64,000 nt of DNA, taken from the NCBI RefSeq assembly GCF_000725385.1, contig NZ_CP008884.1:2914001-2978000 (forward strand), in the 5' to 3' direction. The notes under the pieces are model-generated. The model worked only from the letters and a program-made list of their open reading frames with translations, ran no database searches and had not been told where the DNA came from. Below, piece by piece: positions 55,100-64,000 of this stretch. How positions within the stretch are numbered: position 1 is the stretch's first letter; each line of letters opens with the position of its first letter. This stretch comes from Dyella japonica A8. Lineage in GTDB: Bacteria > Pseudomonadota > Gammaproteobacteria > Xanthomonadales > Rhodanobacteraceae. The position numbers were made by a program, and so were the translations under genes.

Positions 55100-55744
55100 A
55101 TGAGTGCCGTTCGCCGGAACAGAGAGGTTTGGACCTTGGCTAGCCGCGAGTTGGACAATAACGAAGGATCCTGGTCGAGGAACGTGGTTTCCTTTCAGGA
55201 CGAGCCCCTGGTGCTGGTCGACGAGCACGACCGCGAAACCGGTTTCCTCGACAAGGCGTCCGCCCATCATGGGCAGGGCACGCTGCACCGTGCCTTTTCA
55301 CTGTTCGTGTTCAATGCGCATGGTGAATTGCTGCTGCAGCAGCGCGCCGAAGGCAAGCGCCTGTGGCCGGGTTACTGGTCGAACACTTGTTGCAGCCATC
55401 CTCGCCGTGGCGAAATGATGGAGACGGCCATCCAGCGCCGGCTCGGCGAGGAATTGGGCATGGCCTGCGAATTCCAGTTCCAGTTCAAGTTCCAGTACCA
55501 GGCGCAATTCGACGCCGACGGTGCGGAGAACGAGCTCTGCTGGGTCTATGCTGGCCGCAGCGATGCGGCGCCTGTCGCCAACATCCATGAGATCGCGGCG
55601 CTGCGATACATCGCGCCGGATGCGCTCGATCGCGAGATCGCCGGGCACCCGGAGCGCTTCACGCCCTGGTTCAAGATCGAATGGGACCGGTTGCGGCGCG
55701 AGCATGCGCATGTGTTCGCGCCGCCGGCCACTCTGGCGTCCTGA
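55100..55744 (+). CDS. idi: Type I isopentenyl-diphosphate delta-isomerase
   Basis: Interconverts IPP and DMAPP. The Nudix-fold protein (214 aa from ATG 55100) has LVDEHDRETGFLDKASAHHGQGTLHRAFSLFVF, the active-site cysteine in WSNTCCSHPRRGE and the catalytic glutamate in ENELCWVYAG. The start is uncertain: GTG 55184 would begin closer to the family N-terminus. With the MEP genes at 33.8-38.8 kb, it would balance IPP and DMAPP for FPP synthesis. Confidence 0.9.
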   Translation: MSAVRRNREVWTLASRELDNNEGSWSRNVVSFQDEPLVLVDEHDRETGFLDKASAHHGQGTLHRAFSLFVFNAHGELLLQQRAEGKRLWPGYWSNTCCSHPRRGEMMETAIQRRLGEELGMACEFQFQFKFQYQAQFDADGAENELCWVYAGRSDAAPVANIHEIAALRYIAPDALDREIAGHPERFTPWFKIEWDRLRREHAHVFAPPATLAS

Positions 55745-55865
55745 ACGCCACGCGGCTCCCAGGTGGCTATACTTCAGGACAGCGATGTAAACGACTGGAA
55801 TTCAGTTGCCCGCGCCGGATGGCGCGGCACGTCATGATCCATCGAACAGCGATGAGGAGATTCCG

Positions 55866-57008
55866 TTGGGCATTCCTCTTATTCAGCAAACCAAGATCGC
55901 GCGTTACATCATTGGCAAGAAGCTGAGCGGACAGAAGCGTTATCCGCTGGCGATGATGTTGGAGCCCTTGTTCCAGTGCAACCTGGCCTGTGCCGGTTGC
56001 GGCAAGATCGATCATCCGAAAGAGATCCTGCAAAAGCGCATGAGCGTGGAAGATGCGCTGCGCGCCGTGGATGAATGCGGCGCGCCGGTGGTGTCCATTC
56101 CCGGTGGCGAGCCGCTGATCCACAAGGAGATGCCGCAGATCGTGCAGGGCCTCATCGCCCGCGAGAAGTTCATCTATCTCTGCACCAATGCGCTGCTGCT
56201 GACCAAGCACATCGACGAGTACACGCCGTCGCCGTATTTCACCTGGTCAGTGCACCTGGATGGCCTGCAGGAGCGGCACGACGCGTCGGTATGCATGGAG
56301 GGCGTGTTCGACAAGGCGGTGGCGGCGATCAAGCTGGCCCTGTCGCGCGGCTTCCGCGTCACCATCAACTGCACGCTGTTCAACAACGAGGAGCCGGAGG
56401 AGATCGCGAAGTTCTTTGACTTCGCCATGTCGCTGGGCATCGAGGGCATCACGGTGTCGCCGGGCTACAGCTACCAGCATGCGCCGCGGCAGGATGTGTT
56501 CCTGGGGCGCACGGAAAGCAAGCAGTTGTTCCGCGACGTGTTCCGCATTGGCCGCGAGCGCAAGAGCAAGTGGGTGTTCAACCAGTCGTCCATGTTCCTG
56601 GACTTCATCGCGGGCAACCAGAGCTACCAGTGCACGCCATGGTCCAACCCCACCTACAACATCTTCGGCTGGCAGAAGCCGTGCTACCTCCTGGTCGATG
56701 AAGGCTACGCCAGTTCGTACAAGGAGCTGATGGAAGGCACCGCGTGGGACAAGTACGGCGTCGGCATCAACCCCAAGTGCGACAACTGCATGGCGCATTG
56801 CGGTTTCGAGGGCACGGCGGTGGACGATACCTTCGCGCACCCGCTGAAGGCGGCACGCGTGGCGACGTTTGGTCCGCGCATCGACGGTGCGATGGCGCCG
56901 GACCTGCCGGTGCTCTATGGCGATCGCGCGGATGCCACGGCGATTCGGATTCCGATCAGTGCGATTCAGCGGCCTCATTCGTCTCATGGGACTGATGTAG
57001 GGCATTGA
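55866..57008 (+). CDS. hpnH: Adenosylhopane synthase HpnH (radical SAM)
   Basis: Radical SAM enzyme of 380 aa that joins the 5'-deoxyadenosyl group of SAM to diploptene, the first step of side-chain elongation. The cluster motif is Cys38-NLA-Cys42-AG-Cys45 (QCNLACAGCGKID), followed by SIPGGEPLIHKEMP and a C-terminal cysteine set (CDNCMAHCGFEGTA). TTG 55866 is the likely start: GAGGAG lies six nt upstream and it gives the family N-terminus GIPLIQQTKIARYIIGKKL. A -10-like TATACT is at 55768-55773. It acts before HpnG. Confidence 0.95.
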   Translation: MGIPLIQQTKIARYIIGKKLSGQKRYPLAMMLEPLFQCNLACAGCGKIDHPKEILQKRMSVEDALRAVDECGAPVVSIPGGEPLIHKEMPQIVQGLIAREKFIYLCTNALLLTKHIDEYTPSPYFTWSVHLDGLQERHDASVCMEGVFDKAVAAIKLALSRGFRVTINCTLFNNEEPEEIAKFFDFAMSLGIEGITVSPGYSYQHAPRQDVFLGRTESKQLFRDVFRIGRERKSKWVFNQSSMFLDFIAGNQSYQCTPWSNPTYNIFGWQKPCYLLVDEGYASSYKELMEGTAWDKYGVGINPKCDNCMAHCGFEGTAVDDTFAHPLKAARVATFGPRIDGAMAPDLPVLYGDRADATAIRIPISAIQRPHSSHGTDVGH

Positions 57009-57036
57009 CGGTCCATCACCTTTTGTTTTCCCTCAC

Positions 57037-57122
57037 CGTCATTCCCGCGAAAGCGGGAATCCAGTGCCTTTGGTTTCCGCCTCGAGCAAAGACGCTGGAT
57101 TCCCGCTTTCGCGGGAATGACG
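57037..57122. repeat. Intergenic inverted repeat, copy C (CGTCATTCCCGCG family)
   Basis: Outer arms CGTCATTCCCGCGAAAGCGG and CCGCTTTCGCGGGAATGACG are exact complements, with inner CCAG...CTGGAT. A partial duplicate, GGCGGGAATGACGG, follows at 57127-57140. It lies between hpnH and hpnB. Confidence 0.9.
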
Positions 57123-57175
57123 GTGAGGCGGGAATGACGGCGCGGCGAGTGGTGACTCTAAATAGGCTCTGACCC

Positions 57176-58282
57176 ATGTGGGCGTTCCTTTGCGCCATCG
57201 TCCCGGCCTTGATGTGGCTGGGCCTGCTACTCGTGCCCTGGCGTCCATGGAGCACGCGCGAGCACCTTGAAGCGGATCCGTCATCGAGCGCGCGGCTCGA
57301 CGACATCACCGTGTTGATCCCGGCGCGCAACGAAGCCGAGGTGATCGGCACGACGCTGCGCGCCTTGCAGGCGCAGGGCGCAGGGCTGCAAATCATCGTG
57401 ATTGATGACCAGTCGACCGACGGCACAGCTGCCGTGGCGAGCGCGTTTGCGAATGTGCGCGTGATTCCGGGCACGCCACTGCCTGATGGCTGGGCCGGCA
57501 AGCTGTGGGCGCTGGAGCAGGGCAGGCAACACGTGCATACGCCGCTGACCTTGCTGCTGGATGCGGATATCGAGCTGCGCCCCGGCATGCTGACGACCTT
57601 GCTGTCACACAAGCAGCGCGAGCAGCGACGGTTCGTCTCGATCATGGCGGACCTGCGCCGCACCAGCTTCTGGGATCGTCTGTTGCTGCCGGCATTCGTC
57701 TACTACTTCAAGCTGCTTTATCCGTTCGCTGTTTCTAACTCCCGCTCCACGCTGGTGGCGGCAGGCGCGGGTGGCTGCATCCTGCTGGACACGGACATGC
57801 TGGAGCGCATCGGCGGCTTCGCCAGCCTGCGCGATGCGCTGATCGACGACTGCACGCTGGCGCGCCAGGTGAAGCGAGCCGGTGGCCGTACCTGGATCGG
57901 CCTGAGCCGCGACGTGGTGAGCCTGCGGCCGTACGGCAGCTTCGATTCGATCCATCGCATGGTGGCGCGCTCGGCGTTTACCCAGCTGGGCTACTCGACC
58001 GCGTTGCTGCTGGTGGTGACGATGCTGTTCCTGCTCGCTTACGGCGCACCGCTGGCCCTGCTCGGTGCGCCCCACCTATGGCCGCTGGCCTGGGTGGCTT
58101 TGCTGGCCATGATGCTGGGCTACCTGCCCATGCTCAGGTACTACCGCATGCCCCTGTGGTGGGCGCTGCTGCTGCCGCTGGGGGCGGCCCTGTACCTGGG
58201 CATGACCTGGAGCTCGGCGATCCGCTACTGGCGCGGCGTGCGCTCCCAGTGGAAGGGGCGGGTGTATGGCACGGGCGCCTGA
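57176..58282 (+). CDS. hpnB: Hopanoid-associated glycosyltransferase HpnB
   Basis: Membrane-anchored family 2 glycosyltransferase of 368 aa. It has an N-terminal helix (FLCAIVPALMWLGLLLVPW), ITVLIPARNEAEVIG, IIVIDDQSTDGTAAVA, the DxD motif in LTLLLDADIELRPG, and the acceptor motif DALIDDCTLARQVKRAGG. Two or three C-terminal membrane helices follow. Sequence and placement next to hpnH match HpnB, whose sugar donor is not established. The copy C repeat lies just upstream. Confidence 0.9.
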   Translation: MWAFLCAIVPALMWLGLLLVPWRPWSTREHLEADPSSSARLDDITVLIPARNEAEVIGTTLRALQAQGAGLQIIVIDDQSTDGTAAVASAFANVRVIPGTPLPDGWAGKLWALEQGRQHVHTPLTLLLDADIELRPGMLTTLLSHKQREQRRFVSIMADLRRTSFWDRLLLPAFVYYFKLLYPFAVSNSRSTLVAAGAGGCILLDTDMLERIGGFASLRDALIDDCTLARQVKRAGGRTWIGLSRDVVSLRPYGSFDSIHRMVARSAFTQLGYSTALLLVVTMLFLLAYGAPLALLGAPHLWPLAWVALLAMMLGYLPMLRYYRMPLWWALLLPLGAALYLGMTWSSAIRYWRGVRSQWKGRVYGTGA

Positions 58283-58394
58283 ATCACCATTTGAAACAAT
58301 AACTTGAATTTATTTCGGGGCGGGGCGCTGAATCTCGGTCCATGAGAATGCCATCGTGGTATCTTGAATGCCGTCCCGGTAATCAAGTCGTCCC

Positions 58395-58964
58395 ATGCCT
58401 CCTTCCGAACACGGTGGACGTCGCCCTGGCGCCGGTCGCCCCGCCGGTGAACCCAGTCAGCGCATTCGCGTACCTGAAAGCCAGGTGCCGGCGGTGCTGG
58501 CCTATCTGGATGCCTACCGCAGCCCGGCTTCGCTGGAGGCGCCGCGTCCCGTCTCGCAGGATCCGTCCACCGTCGCGCTGACGGCCTTCCTCAGTCGCGT
58601 GCCGGCCGGCGTGCCTTCGCTGGCGGAGGACGATGTCGACGAAGTGGTCGACCTCAACCAGCATCTCGTGCTGCCTGGCCATGAGCCGAGCACTTTCATC
58701 ATCCGCGTGTCGGGCTGGTCGATGATCGGCGCCGGCATTTTCGACGGCGACGAAGTGCTGGTGGATCGCGCGCTCGCGCCACGCCAGGGCGACATTGTGG
58801 TGGCGGTGGTCAACAACGAGTTGACCATCAAGCGGCTGGGCAAGGTGGACGGACACATCGCCTTGTTGCCGGAGAACGCGCACTTCAAGCCTATCGTGTT
58901 CCGCGAGGGCGAGACGCTCAGTGTCTGGGGCGTGGTCACCCGCTGTCTTCGTACGCTGCGTTGA
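58395..58964 (+). CDS. umuD: UmuD/LexA-like S24 autoprotease
   Basis: A 189-aa self-cleaving protein with the LexA/UmuD C-terminal fold. It has the cleavage site Ala71-Gly72 in RVPAGVPS, nucleophile Ser109 in SGWSMIGAG and Lys146 in ELTIKRL. The N-terminal 70 residues (GGRRPGAGRPAGEPSQRIRVPE) are basic and lack a LexA helix-turn-helix, which favours a UmuD-type role over a repressor. It opens the cassette with imuA, imuB and dnaE2, starting 112 nt after hpnB. I see no canonical LexA box in that gap, and the ribosome site is weak. Confidence 0.75.
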   Translation: MPPSEHGGRRPGAGRPAGEPSQRIRVPESQVPAVLAYLDAYRSPASLEAPRPVSQDPSTVALTAFLSRVPAGVPSLAEDDVDEVVDLNQHLVLPGHEPSTFIIRVSGWSMIGAGIFDGDEVLVDRALAPRQGDIVVAVVNNELTIKRLGKVDGHIALLPENAHFKPIVFREGETLSVWGVVTRCLRTLR

Positions 58965-58974
58965 GGCACGTGTC

Positions 58975-59598
58975 GTGGGCCAGGTCGTCGCGCTCGATTC
59001 GCTCTTCCATAGCCGCCAGGTCTGGCAAGGGCGCGCCGCGCCGGCACCGCCGGCCAGCCAACCGACCGGCTGGCCGGCGCTCGATGCCGCCTTGCCGACG
59101 GGGGGCTGGCCCGAGCATGCGATGACGGAAATCCTGTTGCCCGCCGATGGTGTGGGCGAATTGCAGCTGGTGTTGCCCACACTGGCGAGGCTGACCCGCG
59201 AAGCGCGTCCGGTCGTGGTCATCTCGCCGCCTTACGTGCCTTACGTGGCGGGATGGGAGGCGCGTGGCGTGGTGATGTCGTGCGTGGACATCGTGCAGGC
59301 GGACGAACGCGATGTGCTGTGGGCGGCCGAACAATGCCTGCGCTCGGCCAGTTGCGCCGCCGTGCTGGCGTGGCCCATGCACGCGGATGATCGGTCCCTG
59401 CGCCGCCTGCAGGTGGCGGCCGATACCGGCAAGGCGATGGCCTTTGTGTTTCGCGACCGCCGCCATGCCGTGCAGGCCTCGCCAGCAGCCTTGCGGCTGG
59501 AACTGGATGGCACGCCCACGTGGCAGGTGTGCGTGCGCAAATGCCGTGGCGGCAACCCGCCGGTGCAGGCGGTGCCGCTGGCCTCCGGCTGGTCGTGA
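58975..59598 (+). CDS. imuA: SOS translesion mutagenesis protein ImuA
   Basis: A 207-aa RecA-like accessory protein of the ImuA-ImuB-DnaE2 mutasome. Evidence: GWPALDAALPTGGWPEHAMTEILLPADGVGELQLVLPTLARL, PVVVISPPYVPYVAGWEARG and RSASCAAVLAWP. Family members resemble RecA but lack a normal Walker A lysine, as here. GTG 58975 is used, with GAGG upstream, ten nt after the umuD-like stop. imuB starts nine nt downstream. Confidence 0.87.
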   Translation: MGQVVALDSLFHSRQVWQGRAAPAPPASQPTGWPALDAALPTGGWPEHAMTEILLPADGVGELQLVLPTLARLTREARPVVVISPPYVPYVAGWEARGVVMSCVDIVQADERDVLWAAEQCLRSASCAAVLAWPMHADDRSLRRLQVAADTGKAMAFVFRDRRHAVQASPAALRLELDGTPTWQVCVRKCRGGNPPVQAVPLASGWS

Positions 59599-59607
59599 GG
59601 TCGCGCC

Positions 59608-61020
59608 GTGCTCTGGGCCTGCATTCTGCTGCCGCAACTGGCGCTGGACGGTGTCCTCCGGCGGCGTCCGCCGTCGGACGAGCCGCTGGTGCTGGTGAGC
59701 GGTCCCGCGCAGGCGCGCATCGTGCACGCCGCCAATGCGCCGGCGCGTGCGGCAGGCATCTATCGCGGGCAGCGGCTGATGGCCGCGCAGGCCTTGCTGC
59801 AGCAATTCGCGATGATCGAGTACGACGCCGAGGACGAAGCGCACTGGCATCGCCTGATCGCCGCCTGGGCATATGGCTATAGCGCGGAAGTCGGCTTGTG
59901 CGCGCATGCCGTGGTGCTGGAGGTCAGTCGCAGCCTCAATCTGTTTGGGCCGTGGCCGCGCTTTGAATCGCTGCTGCGCGATGGCCTGAAGGGGCTGGGG
60001 TTCCGTCATCGCATCGCGCTCGCGCCAACGCCGCATGCCGCCTATGTCCTGGCCGGCGTGCATGACGGCCTGGCGGTGACGTCGCCGGATACGCTCCGGC
60101 AGGCGCTGGCTCCCGTACCCATTGCGCGTGCGCGCCTGCCGGAAGAGGCCGCGCAGGGCCTGCCGTCGATGGGCATCCGTACGCTGGGGCAGGTGCTCAC
60201 ATTGCCGCGCGCTGGATTACAGCGGCGTTTCGGGGGCGAGCTGGTGGCGCAGCTCGATCGCCTTGCCGGTGACGAACCCACGCCCATGGACAGCTACCGT
60301 CCGCCCGACGCGTTCGAGCAGCGCATGGAGTGGACGCACGAGATTGAGCACGTCGAGGCCCTGGTGTTTCCGTTGCGCCGCCTCACTGGCGATCTTGCTG
60401 CCTACCTGGCTGGTCGCGACGGTGGCGTACAGCGTTTCGAGCTGGAGCTGGAACATCGCAGCGGGCCGCCGACCCGCGTGACGGTGGGCATGCTGGCTGC
60501 CGCGCGCGATGCCGCACTGTTGTTCGATTGTGCGCGCGGGCGGCTTGAGCGCATCGAATTGCCTCAGCCGGTGTTGGCCATGCGGCTGGTGGCGCGCGAG
60601 TTGCCGCCGTTCGTGCCGGCGGGGCGTGACCTGTTCGACATGCGCCCCGTCAACGCCGTGCCGCTGGAACAGTTGCGCGAACGCCTGCGTGCACGGCTGG
60701 GCGAGCAGGCCATCCGTCATCTACACCGCACGGTGGATCCCCGTCCGGAGAAAGCGCAGTCCGATATGGCGCATGTGAAAGCGGCGACGAAACCGGAAAC
60801 CCTGCCGCGTCCGACCTGGCTGCTGGATACGCCGCGCCCCTTACGTGGCTCGCCGCCCGAGGTGCTTGCTGGCCCCGAGCGCATCGAAACCGGCTGGTGG
60901 GATGGTGGCGACATCCGGCGGGATTACTACGTGGTGCGTACCACGCAGGGACAGTGCGCCTGGGTGTATTGCGCGCCGGGCGAGCAGGGGAGCTGGATGC
61001 TGCATGGGTGGTTTGCATGA
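59608..61020 (+). CDS. imuB: Y-family polymerase-like mutasome hub ImuB
   Basis: A 470-aa homologue of Y-family DNA polymerases that acts as a protein hub rather than as a polymerase. [18 protein letters not shown] replaces the usual first catalytic aspartate region. [36 protein letters not shown] is the helix-hairpin-helix part. The C-terminal tail ends [42 protein letters not shown], typical of ImuB. GTG start after GAGG. It is separated from dnaE2 by a 148-nt gap holding an inverted repeat. Confidence 0.92.
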   Translation: MLWACILLPQLALDGVLRRRPPSDEPLVLVSGPAQARIVHAANAPARAAGIYRGQRLMAAQALLQQFAMIEYDAEDEAHWHRLIAAWAYGYSAEVGLCAHAVVLEVSRSLNLFGPWPRFESLLRDGLKGLGFRHRIALAPTPHAAYVLAGVHDGLAVTSPDTLRQALAPVPIARARLPEEAAQGLPSMGIRTLGQVLTLPRAGLQRRFGGELVAQLDRLAGDEPTPMDSYRPPDAFEQRMEWTHEIEHVEALVFPLRRLTGDLAAYLAGRDGGVQRFELELEHRSGPPTRVTVGMLAAARDAALLFDCARGRLERIELPQPVLAMRLVARELPPFVPAGRDLFDMRPVNAVPLEQLRERLRARLGEQAIRHLHRTVDPRPEKAQSDMAHVKAATKPETLPRPTWLLDTPRPLRGSPPEVLAGPERIETGWWDGGDIRRDYYVVRTTQGQCAWVYCAPGEQGSWMLHGWFA

Positions 61021-61070
61021 CACGAGTGGTTCGCATGACTTACATGGCTTGCGTGTGTCCTCAAAGAAAC

Positions 61071-61144
61071 CGTCATTCCCGCGAAAGCGGGAATCATTGC
61101 ACTTCAAGGCAGACTACGTGATTCCCGCTTTCGCGGGAATGACG
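61071..61144. repeat. Intergenic inverted repeat, copy D (CGTCATTCCCGCG family)
   Basis: Arms CGTCATTCCCGCGAAAGCGG and CCGCTTTCGCGGGAATGACG are perfect complements around a 34-nt middle, so the element can fold into a long hairpin. It ends 24 nt before the dnaE2 start. Confidence 0.9.
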
Positions 61145-61168
61145 AAGTCAAGTGTTGTGGGGTTGTGC

Positions 61169-64000
61169 ATGAACGACTACGCCGAACTCCATTGCCTGTC
61201 GAATTTTTCGTTCCAGCGTGGCGCGTCGAGCGCGCGTGAGTTGTTCGAACGGGCGAAGGATTGTGGTTATCGCGCGCTGGCCATCACCGACGAATGCTCG
61301 CTGGCCGGCATCGTGCGCGCCTACGAGGCGTCGCGCGACACCGGCCTTCCCCTGATCGTCGGCGCCGAGTTCCAGGTCGAGGATGGCCCGAAGCTGGTGC
61401 TGCTGTGCGAGAACCTGCAGGGCTACACCGCGCTATGCGCCTTGATCACCCGCGGGCGGCGCGTGGCCGAAAAGGGTTCGTATCGCGTGACGCGCGATGA
61501 CTTTGCCGGTGGCCTGCCGGGTACCCTGGCGCTGTGGCTGCCGCAGGATGACTCGGGGCAGGAGCATGGTGCCTGGCTGAAGACCTTGTTCGATGGCCGC
61601 CTATGGCTGGCCGTCGAGCTGCACCACGGGCCGGATGACGCGCGCCGCTTCGACGCGCTGCGTGCGCTTGCTGCAGCACTGGCGTTGCCGATGGTGGCGG
61701 CAGGCGACGTACACATGCATGTGCGCCGCCGCCGCGCCCTGCAGGATGTGATGACAGCCATCCGCCATCACCGCACCGTGGCCGATGCTGGCGACCTGCT
61801 GTTTCCCAATGGCGAGCGGCACCTGCGCACGCGCGAGGCCTTGTCGGCGATCTATCCGGCGGAACTGCTGGCCGAAAGCGTGCGCATCGCCGAGCGCTGC
61901 CACTTTGTGATGACCGACATCAACTATCGCTATCCCGCCGAATTGGTGCCAGAGAGCGAAACGCCGACCACCTGGCTGCGGCATCTGACGGAGGAAGGCC
62001 TGAAATGGCGCTGGCCGCAGGGCGAGCCGAAGAAGGTGAGGGATCAGGTCGAGTACGAGCTGGATCTGGTCAAGAAGCTGCAGTACGAGTCGTATTTCCT
62101 CACCGTGCACGAAATCGTGTCCTTCGCGCGCAGCAAGGACATTCTTTGTCAGGGGCGCGGTTCGGCGGCCAACTCGGCCGTGTGCTATGCGCTGGGCGTC
62201 ACGGCAGTGGACCCGGCCACCACCACGCTGCTGGTCGAGCGCTTCATCTCCGCCGAGCGCAACGAACCGCCTGACATCGACATCGACTTCGAGCACGAGC
62301 GGCGTGAGGAGGTCATCCAGCACATCTACGAGAAGTACGGCCGCGAGCGTGCCGCGCTGGCCGCCACGGTGATCTCTTACCGTGGCCGCAGCGCTGTGCG
62401 TGATGTGGCGCGTGTGCTGGGCTTGCCGTCCGACCAGATCGACCTGCTGTCGCGCACCTTCGCCTGGCAGGACGGAGACGACCCGGTGGACGATCGCCTG
62501 CGCGAGCGCGGCTTCGATCCCGAAAGCCCGCTGCTGCGCCGGGTGATTGCATTGACGGCGGAATTGATCGGCTTTCCGCGCCACCTGTCGCAGCACGTCG
62601 GCGGCTTCGTCATTTCCGATCAGCCGCTGTCGCATCTGGTGCCGGTGGAAAACGCATCCATGCCCGACCGCACCATCATCCAATGGGACAAGGATGACCT
62701 GGACACCATGCGCTTGCTGAAGGTCGATTGCCTGGCGCTGGGCATGCTGACCTGCATCCGAAAATGCCTGGCGCTGCTGGAGGTTCATCATGGCCGCGTC
62801 GAAACGCTGGCCTCGATGCCCAAGGAAGATCCGGATACCTATCGATTGATCCAGGCGGCAGACACCATTGGCGTATTCCAGATCGAGTCGCGCGCGCAGA
62901 TGGCCATGCTGCCAAGGCATCGGCCGCAAAATTTCTACGACCTGGTGATCCAGGTGGCCATCGTGCGCCCCGGGCCCATCCAGGGCGACATGGTGCATCC
63001 GTACCTGCGCCGCAAGCGCGGCGAGGAGGAGGTGACCTATCCCTCGGAAAAGCTGCGCAGCGTCTTCGAGCGTACCCTGGGCGTGCCGCTGTTCCAGGAA
63101 CAGGTGATGAAGCTGGCCATCGAGGCCGCCGAATACACGCCGGGCGAGGCGGACCAGTTGCGCCGTTCGATGGCGGCGTGGCGGCGCAATGGCGATATGG
63201 AAATCCATCGCCAGCGGCTGATGGCAGGCATGCTGAAGAATGGCTTCACGCCGGAGTTCGCCGCGCGCCTGTTTGAACAGATCAAGGGCTTCGGCTCCTA
63301 CGGATTTCCCGAGAGCCATGCGGCGAGCTTCGCCCTGCTGGTGTATGCCAGCTGCTGGCTCAAATGCCATTACCGCGCGGCCTTCATGTGTGCGCTGCTC
63401 AATGCGCAGCCGATGGGGTTCTACGGCCCCAGCCAGATCGTGCAGGACACGCAGCGCCACGGCATCAAGGTGCGGCCGGTGGACGTGCGTTACAGCGGCT
63501 GGGACAACGCGCTGGAAGACGACCCTTCCTCGCGCGGCGGCTTTGCGTTGCGCCTGGGGTTCCGGCAGGTGCGTGGCTGCCGGCAGGAGGTGATGGAACA
63601 GTTGATGATCGCGCGTGCCCGGCGTCCCTTCAGCGACGTGGCCGACCTGTGTGCCCGTGCCGGACTCAATCGCCATCAGCAGGAGGCACTGGCCGAAGCG
63701 GATGCGTTGCGTGGACTGGCCGGCCATCGTCATCGCGCGCGCTGGGCGATGGCTGGCATCGAGGCGCAGTTGCCGCTGTTCGGCAACACCAGTCCGCAGG
63801 AAGACGATGTGGCCCTGCCGCCACCGTCGCAAGGCGAGAACACGCTGGCGGACTACGCCCGCATGGGGCTCAGCCTTGGGCCGCATCCCCTGCAGCAGAT
63901 CCGTGCGCGCCTGCGCGCGGCGCAATGCGTGGATTCGCGCAGCCTGCAGCACCGGCCGCATGCCAGCCACGTGCGGGCGGCTGGCCTGGTCACGCAGCGG
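61169..64000 (+). CDS. dnaE2: Error-prone DNA polymerase DnaE2 (3' end beyond window)
   Basis: Translesion C-family polymerase; the first 944 residues are present and the frame is open to the right edge. The N-terminal PHP domain starts [20 protein letters not shown]. The catalytic aspartates include Asp369 and Asp371 in [16 protein letters not shown], with a third in [12 protein letters not shown] near residue 520. [30 protein letters not shown] and [25 protein letters not shown] are typical of DnaE2. The full protein would be roughly 1,050-1,080 aa. It works with ImuA and ImuB encoded upstream. Confidence 0.95.
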   Translation, partial: MNDYAELHCLSNFSFQRGASSARELFERAKDCGYRALAITDECSLAGIVRAYEASRDTGLPLIVGAEFQVEDGPKLVLLCENLQGYTALCALITRGRRVAEKGSYRVTRDDFAGGLPGTLALWLPQDDSGQEHGAWLKTLFDGRLWLAVELHHGPDDARRFDALRALAAALALPMVAAGDVHMHVRRRRALQDVMTAIRHHRTVADAGDLLFPNGERHLRTREALSAIYPAELLAESVRIAERCHFVMTDINYRYPAELVPESETPTTWLRHLTEEGLKWRWPQGEPKKVRDQVEYELDLVKKLQYESYFLTVHEIVSFARSKDILCQGRGSAANSAVCYALGVTAVDPATTTLLVERFISAERNEPPDIDIDFEHERREEVIQHIYEKYGRERAALAATVISYRGRSAVRDVARVLGLPSDQIDLLSRTFAWQDGDDPVDDRLRERGFDPESPLLRRVIALTAELIGFPRHLSQHVGGFVISDQPLSHLVPVENASMPDRTIIQWDKDDLDTMRLLKVDCLALGMLTCIRKCLALLEVHHGRVETLASMPKEDPDTYRLIQAADTIGVFQIESRAQMAMLPRHRPQNFYDLVIQVAIVRPGPIQGDMVHPYLRRKRGEEEVTYPSEKLRSVFERTLGVPLFQEQVMKLAIEAAEYTPGEADQLRRSMAAWRRNGDMEIHRQRLMAGMLKNGFTPEFAARLFEQIKGFGSYGFPESHAASFALLVYASCWLKCHYRAAFMCALLNAQPMGFYGPSQIVQDTQRHGIKVRPVDVRYSGWDNALEDDPSSRGGFALRLGFRQVRGCRQEVMEQLMIARARRPFSDVADLCARAGLNRHQQEALAEADALRGLAGHRHRARWAMAGIEAQLPLFGNTSPQEDDVALPPPSQGENTLADYARMGLSLGPHPLQQIRARLRAAQCVDSRSLQHRPHASHVRAAGLVTQR

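Overview
The window is high-GC, gene-dense chromosomal DNA. It looks like a gammaproteobacterium of the Xanthomonadales/Rhodanobacteraceae type (Dyella, Frateuria, Luteibacter or Rhodanobacter-like). This is an inference from protein flavour, the mix of TonB receptor, OprO/P porin, hopanoid and imuAB-dnaE2 genes, and the dispersed CGTCATTCCCGCGAAAGCGGGAAT-type and GCGCACTTGTGCGC-type repeats. No rRNA, tRNA, CRISPR, insertion sequence or prophage was recognised.

Layout. (1) 1-10.7 kb, housekeeping: moeB-like, a double GNAT acetyltransferase, folD, guaB, guaA, a GGCT-like protein, an SDR, tadA, a CHAD protein, a sirtuin and a HAD hydrolase. (2) 10.7-22.9 kb: a YtcJ-type amidohydrolase with an eroded metal site, an OprO/P-like porin, a secreted amidohydrolase, a thiolase, msrB, a cysteine-free DksA-like protein, a TonB-dependent receptor and a stand-alone EF-G paralogue. 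(3) 23.0-27.1 kb: a small type VI secretion fragment with tssJ and an unknown overlapping gene on one strand, divergent from tssH(clpV)-tssE. (4) 27.2-33.6 kb: an LpxO-like hydroxylase, a small AT-hook protein behind a perfect 20-bp palindrome, a divergent TetR/GST pair, ahpC-ahpF and ferredoxin-NADP reductase.

(5) 33.8-58.3 kb is the main feature: a large hopanoid island. A plus-strand operon dxs-ispH-dxr-ispA makes farnesyl-PP. A minus-strand operon holds squalene synthase, shc, hpnG, hpnN, copC-like and copD-like genes. hpnA lies divergent to it. A second minus-strand operon carries hpnI-hpnJ-hpnK-hpnL plus a di-iron ferritin-like protein. A plus-strand group holds a DUF2147 protein, idi, hpnH and hpnB. 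Together these could run from pyruvate/glyceraldehyde-3-phosphate entry into the MEP pathway through FPP and squalene to hopene, adenosylhopane, ribosylhopane and cyclitol-ether side chains, plus transport to the outer membrane. ispD, ispE, ispF, ispG and hpnO/hpnP/hpnM are not in the window.

(6) 58.4-64.0 kb: an SOS mutagenesis cassette, umuD-like-imuA-imuB-dnaE2, with dnaE2 running off the right edge.

Most operons show translational coupling (ATGA, GTGA or TGATG overlaps), which fixes many start codons. Four copies of one inverted-repeat family lie between genes, two of them inside apparent operons (guaB/guaA and imuB/dnaE2).
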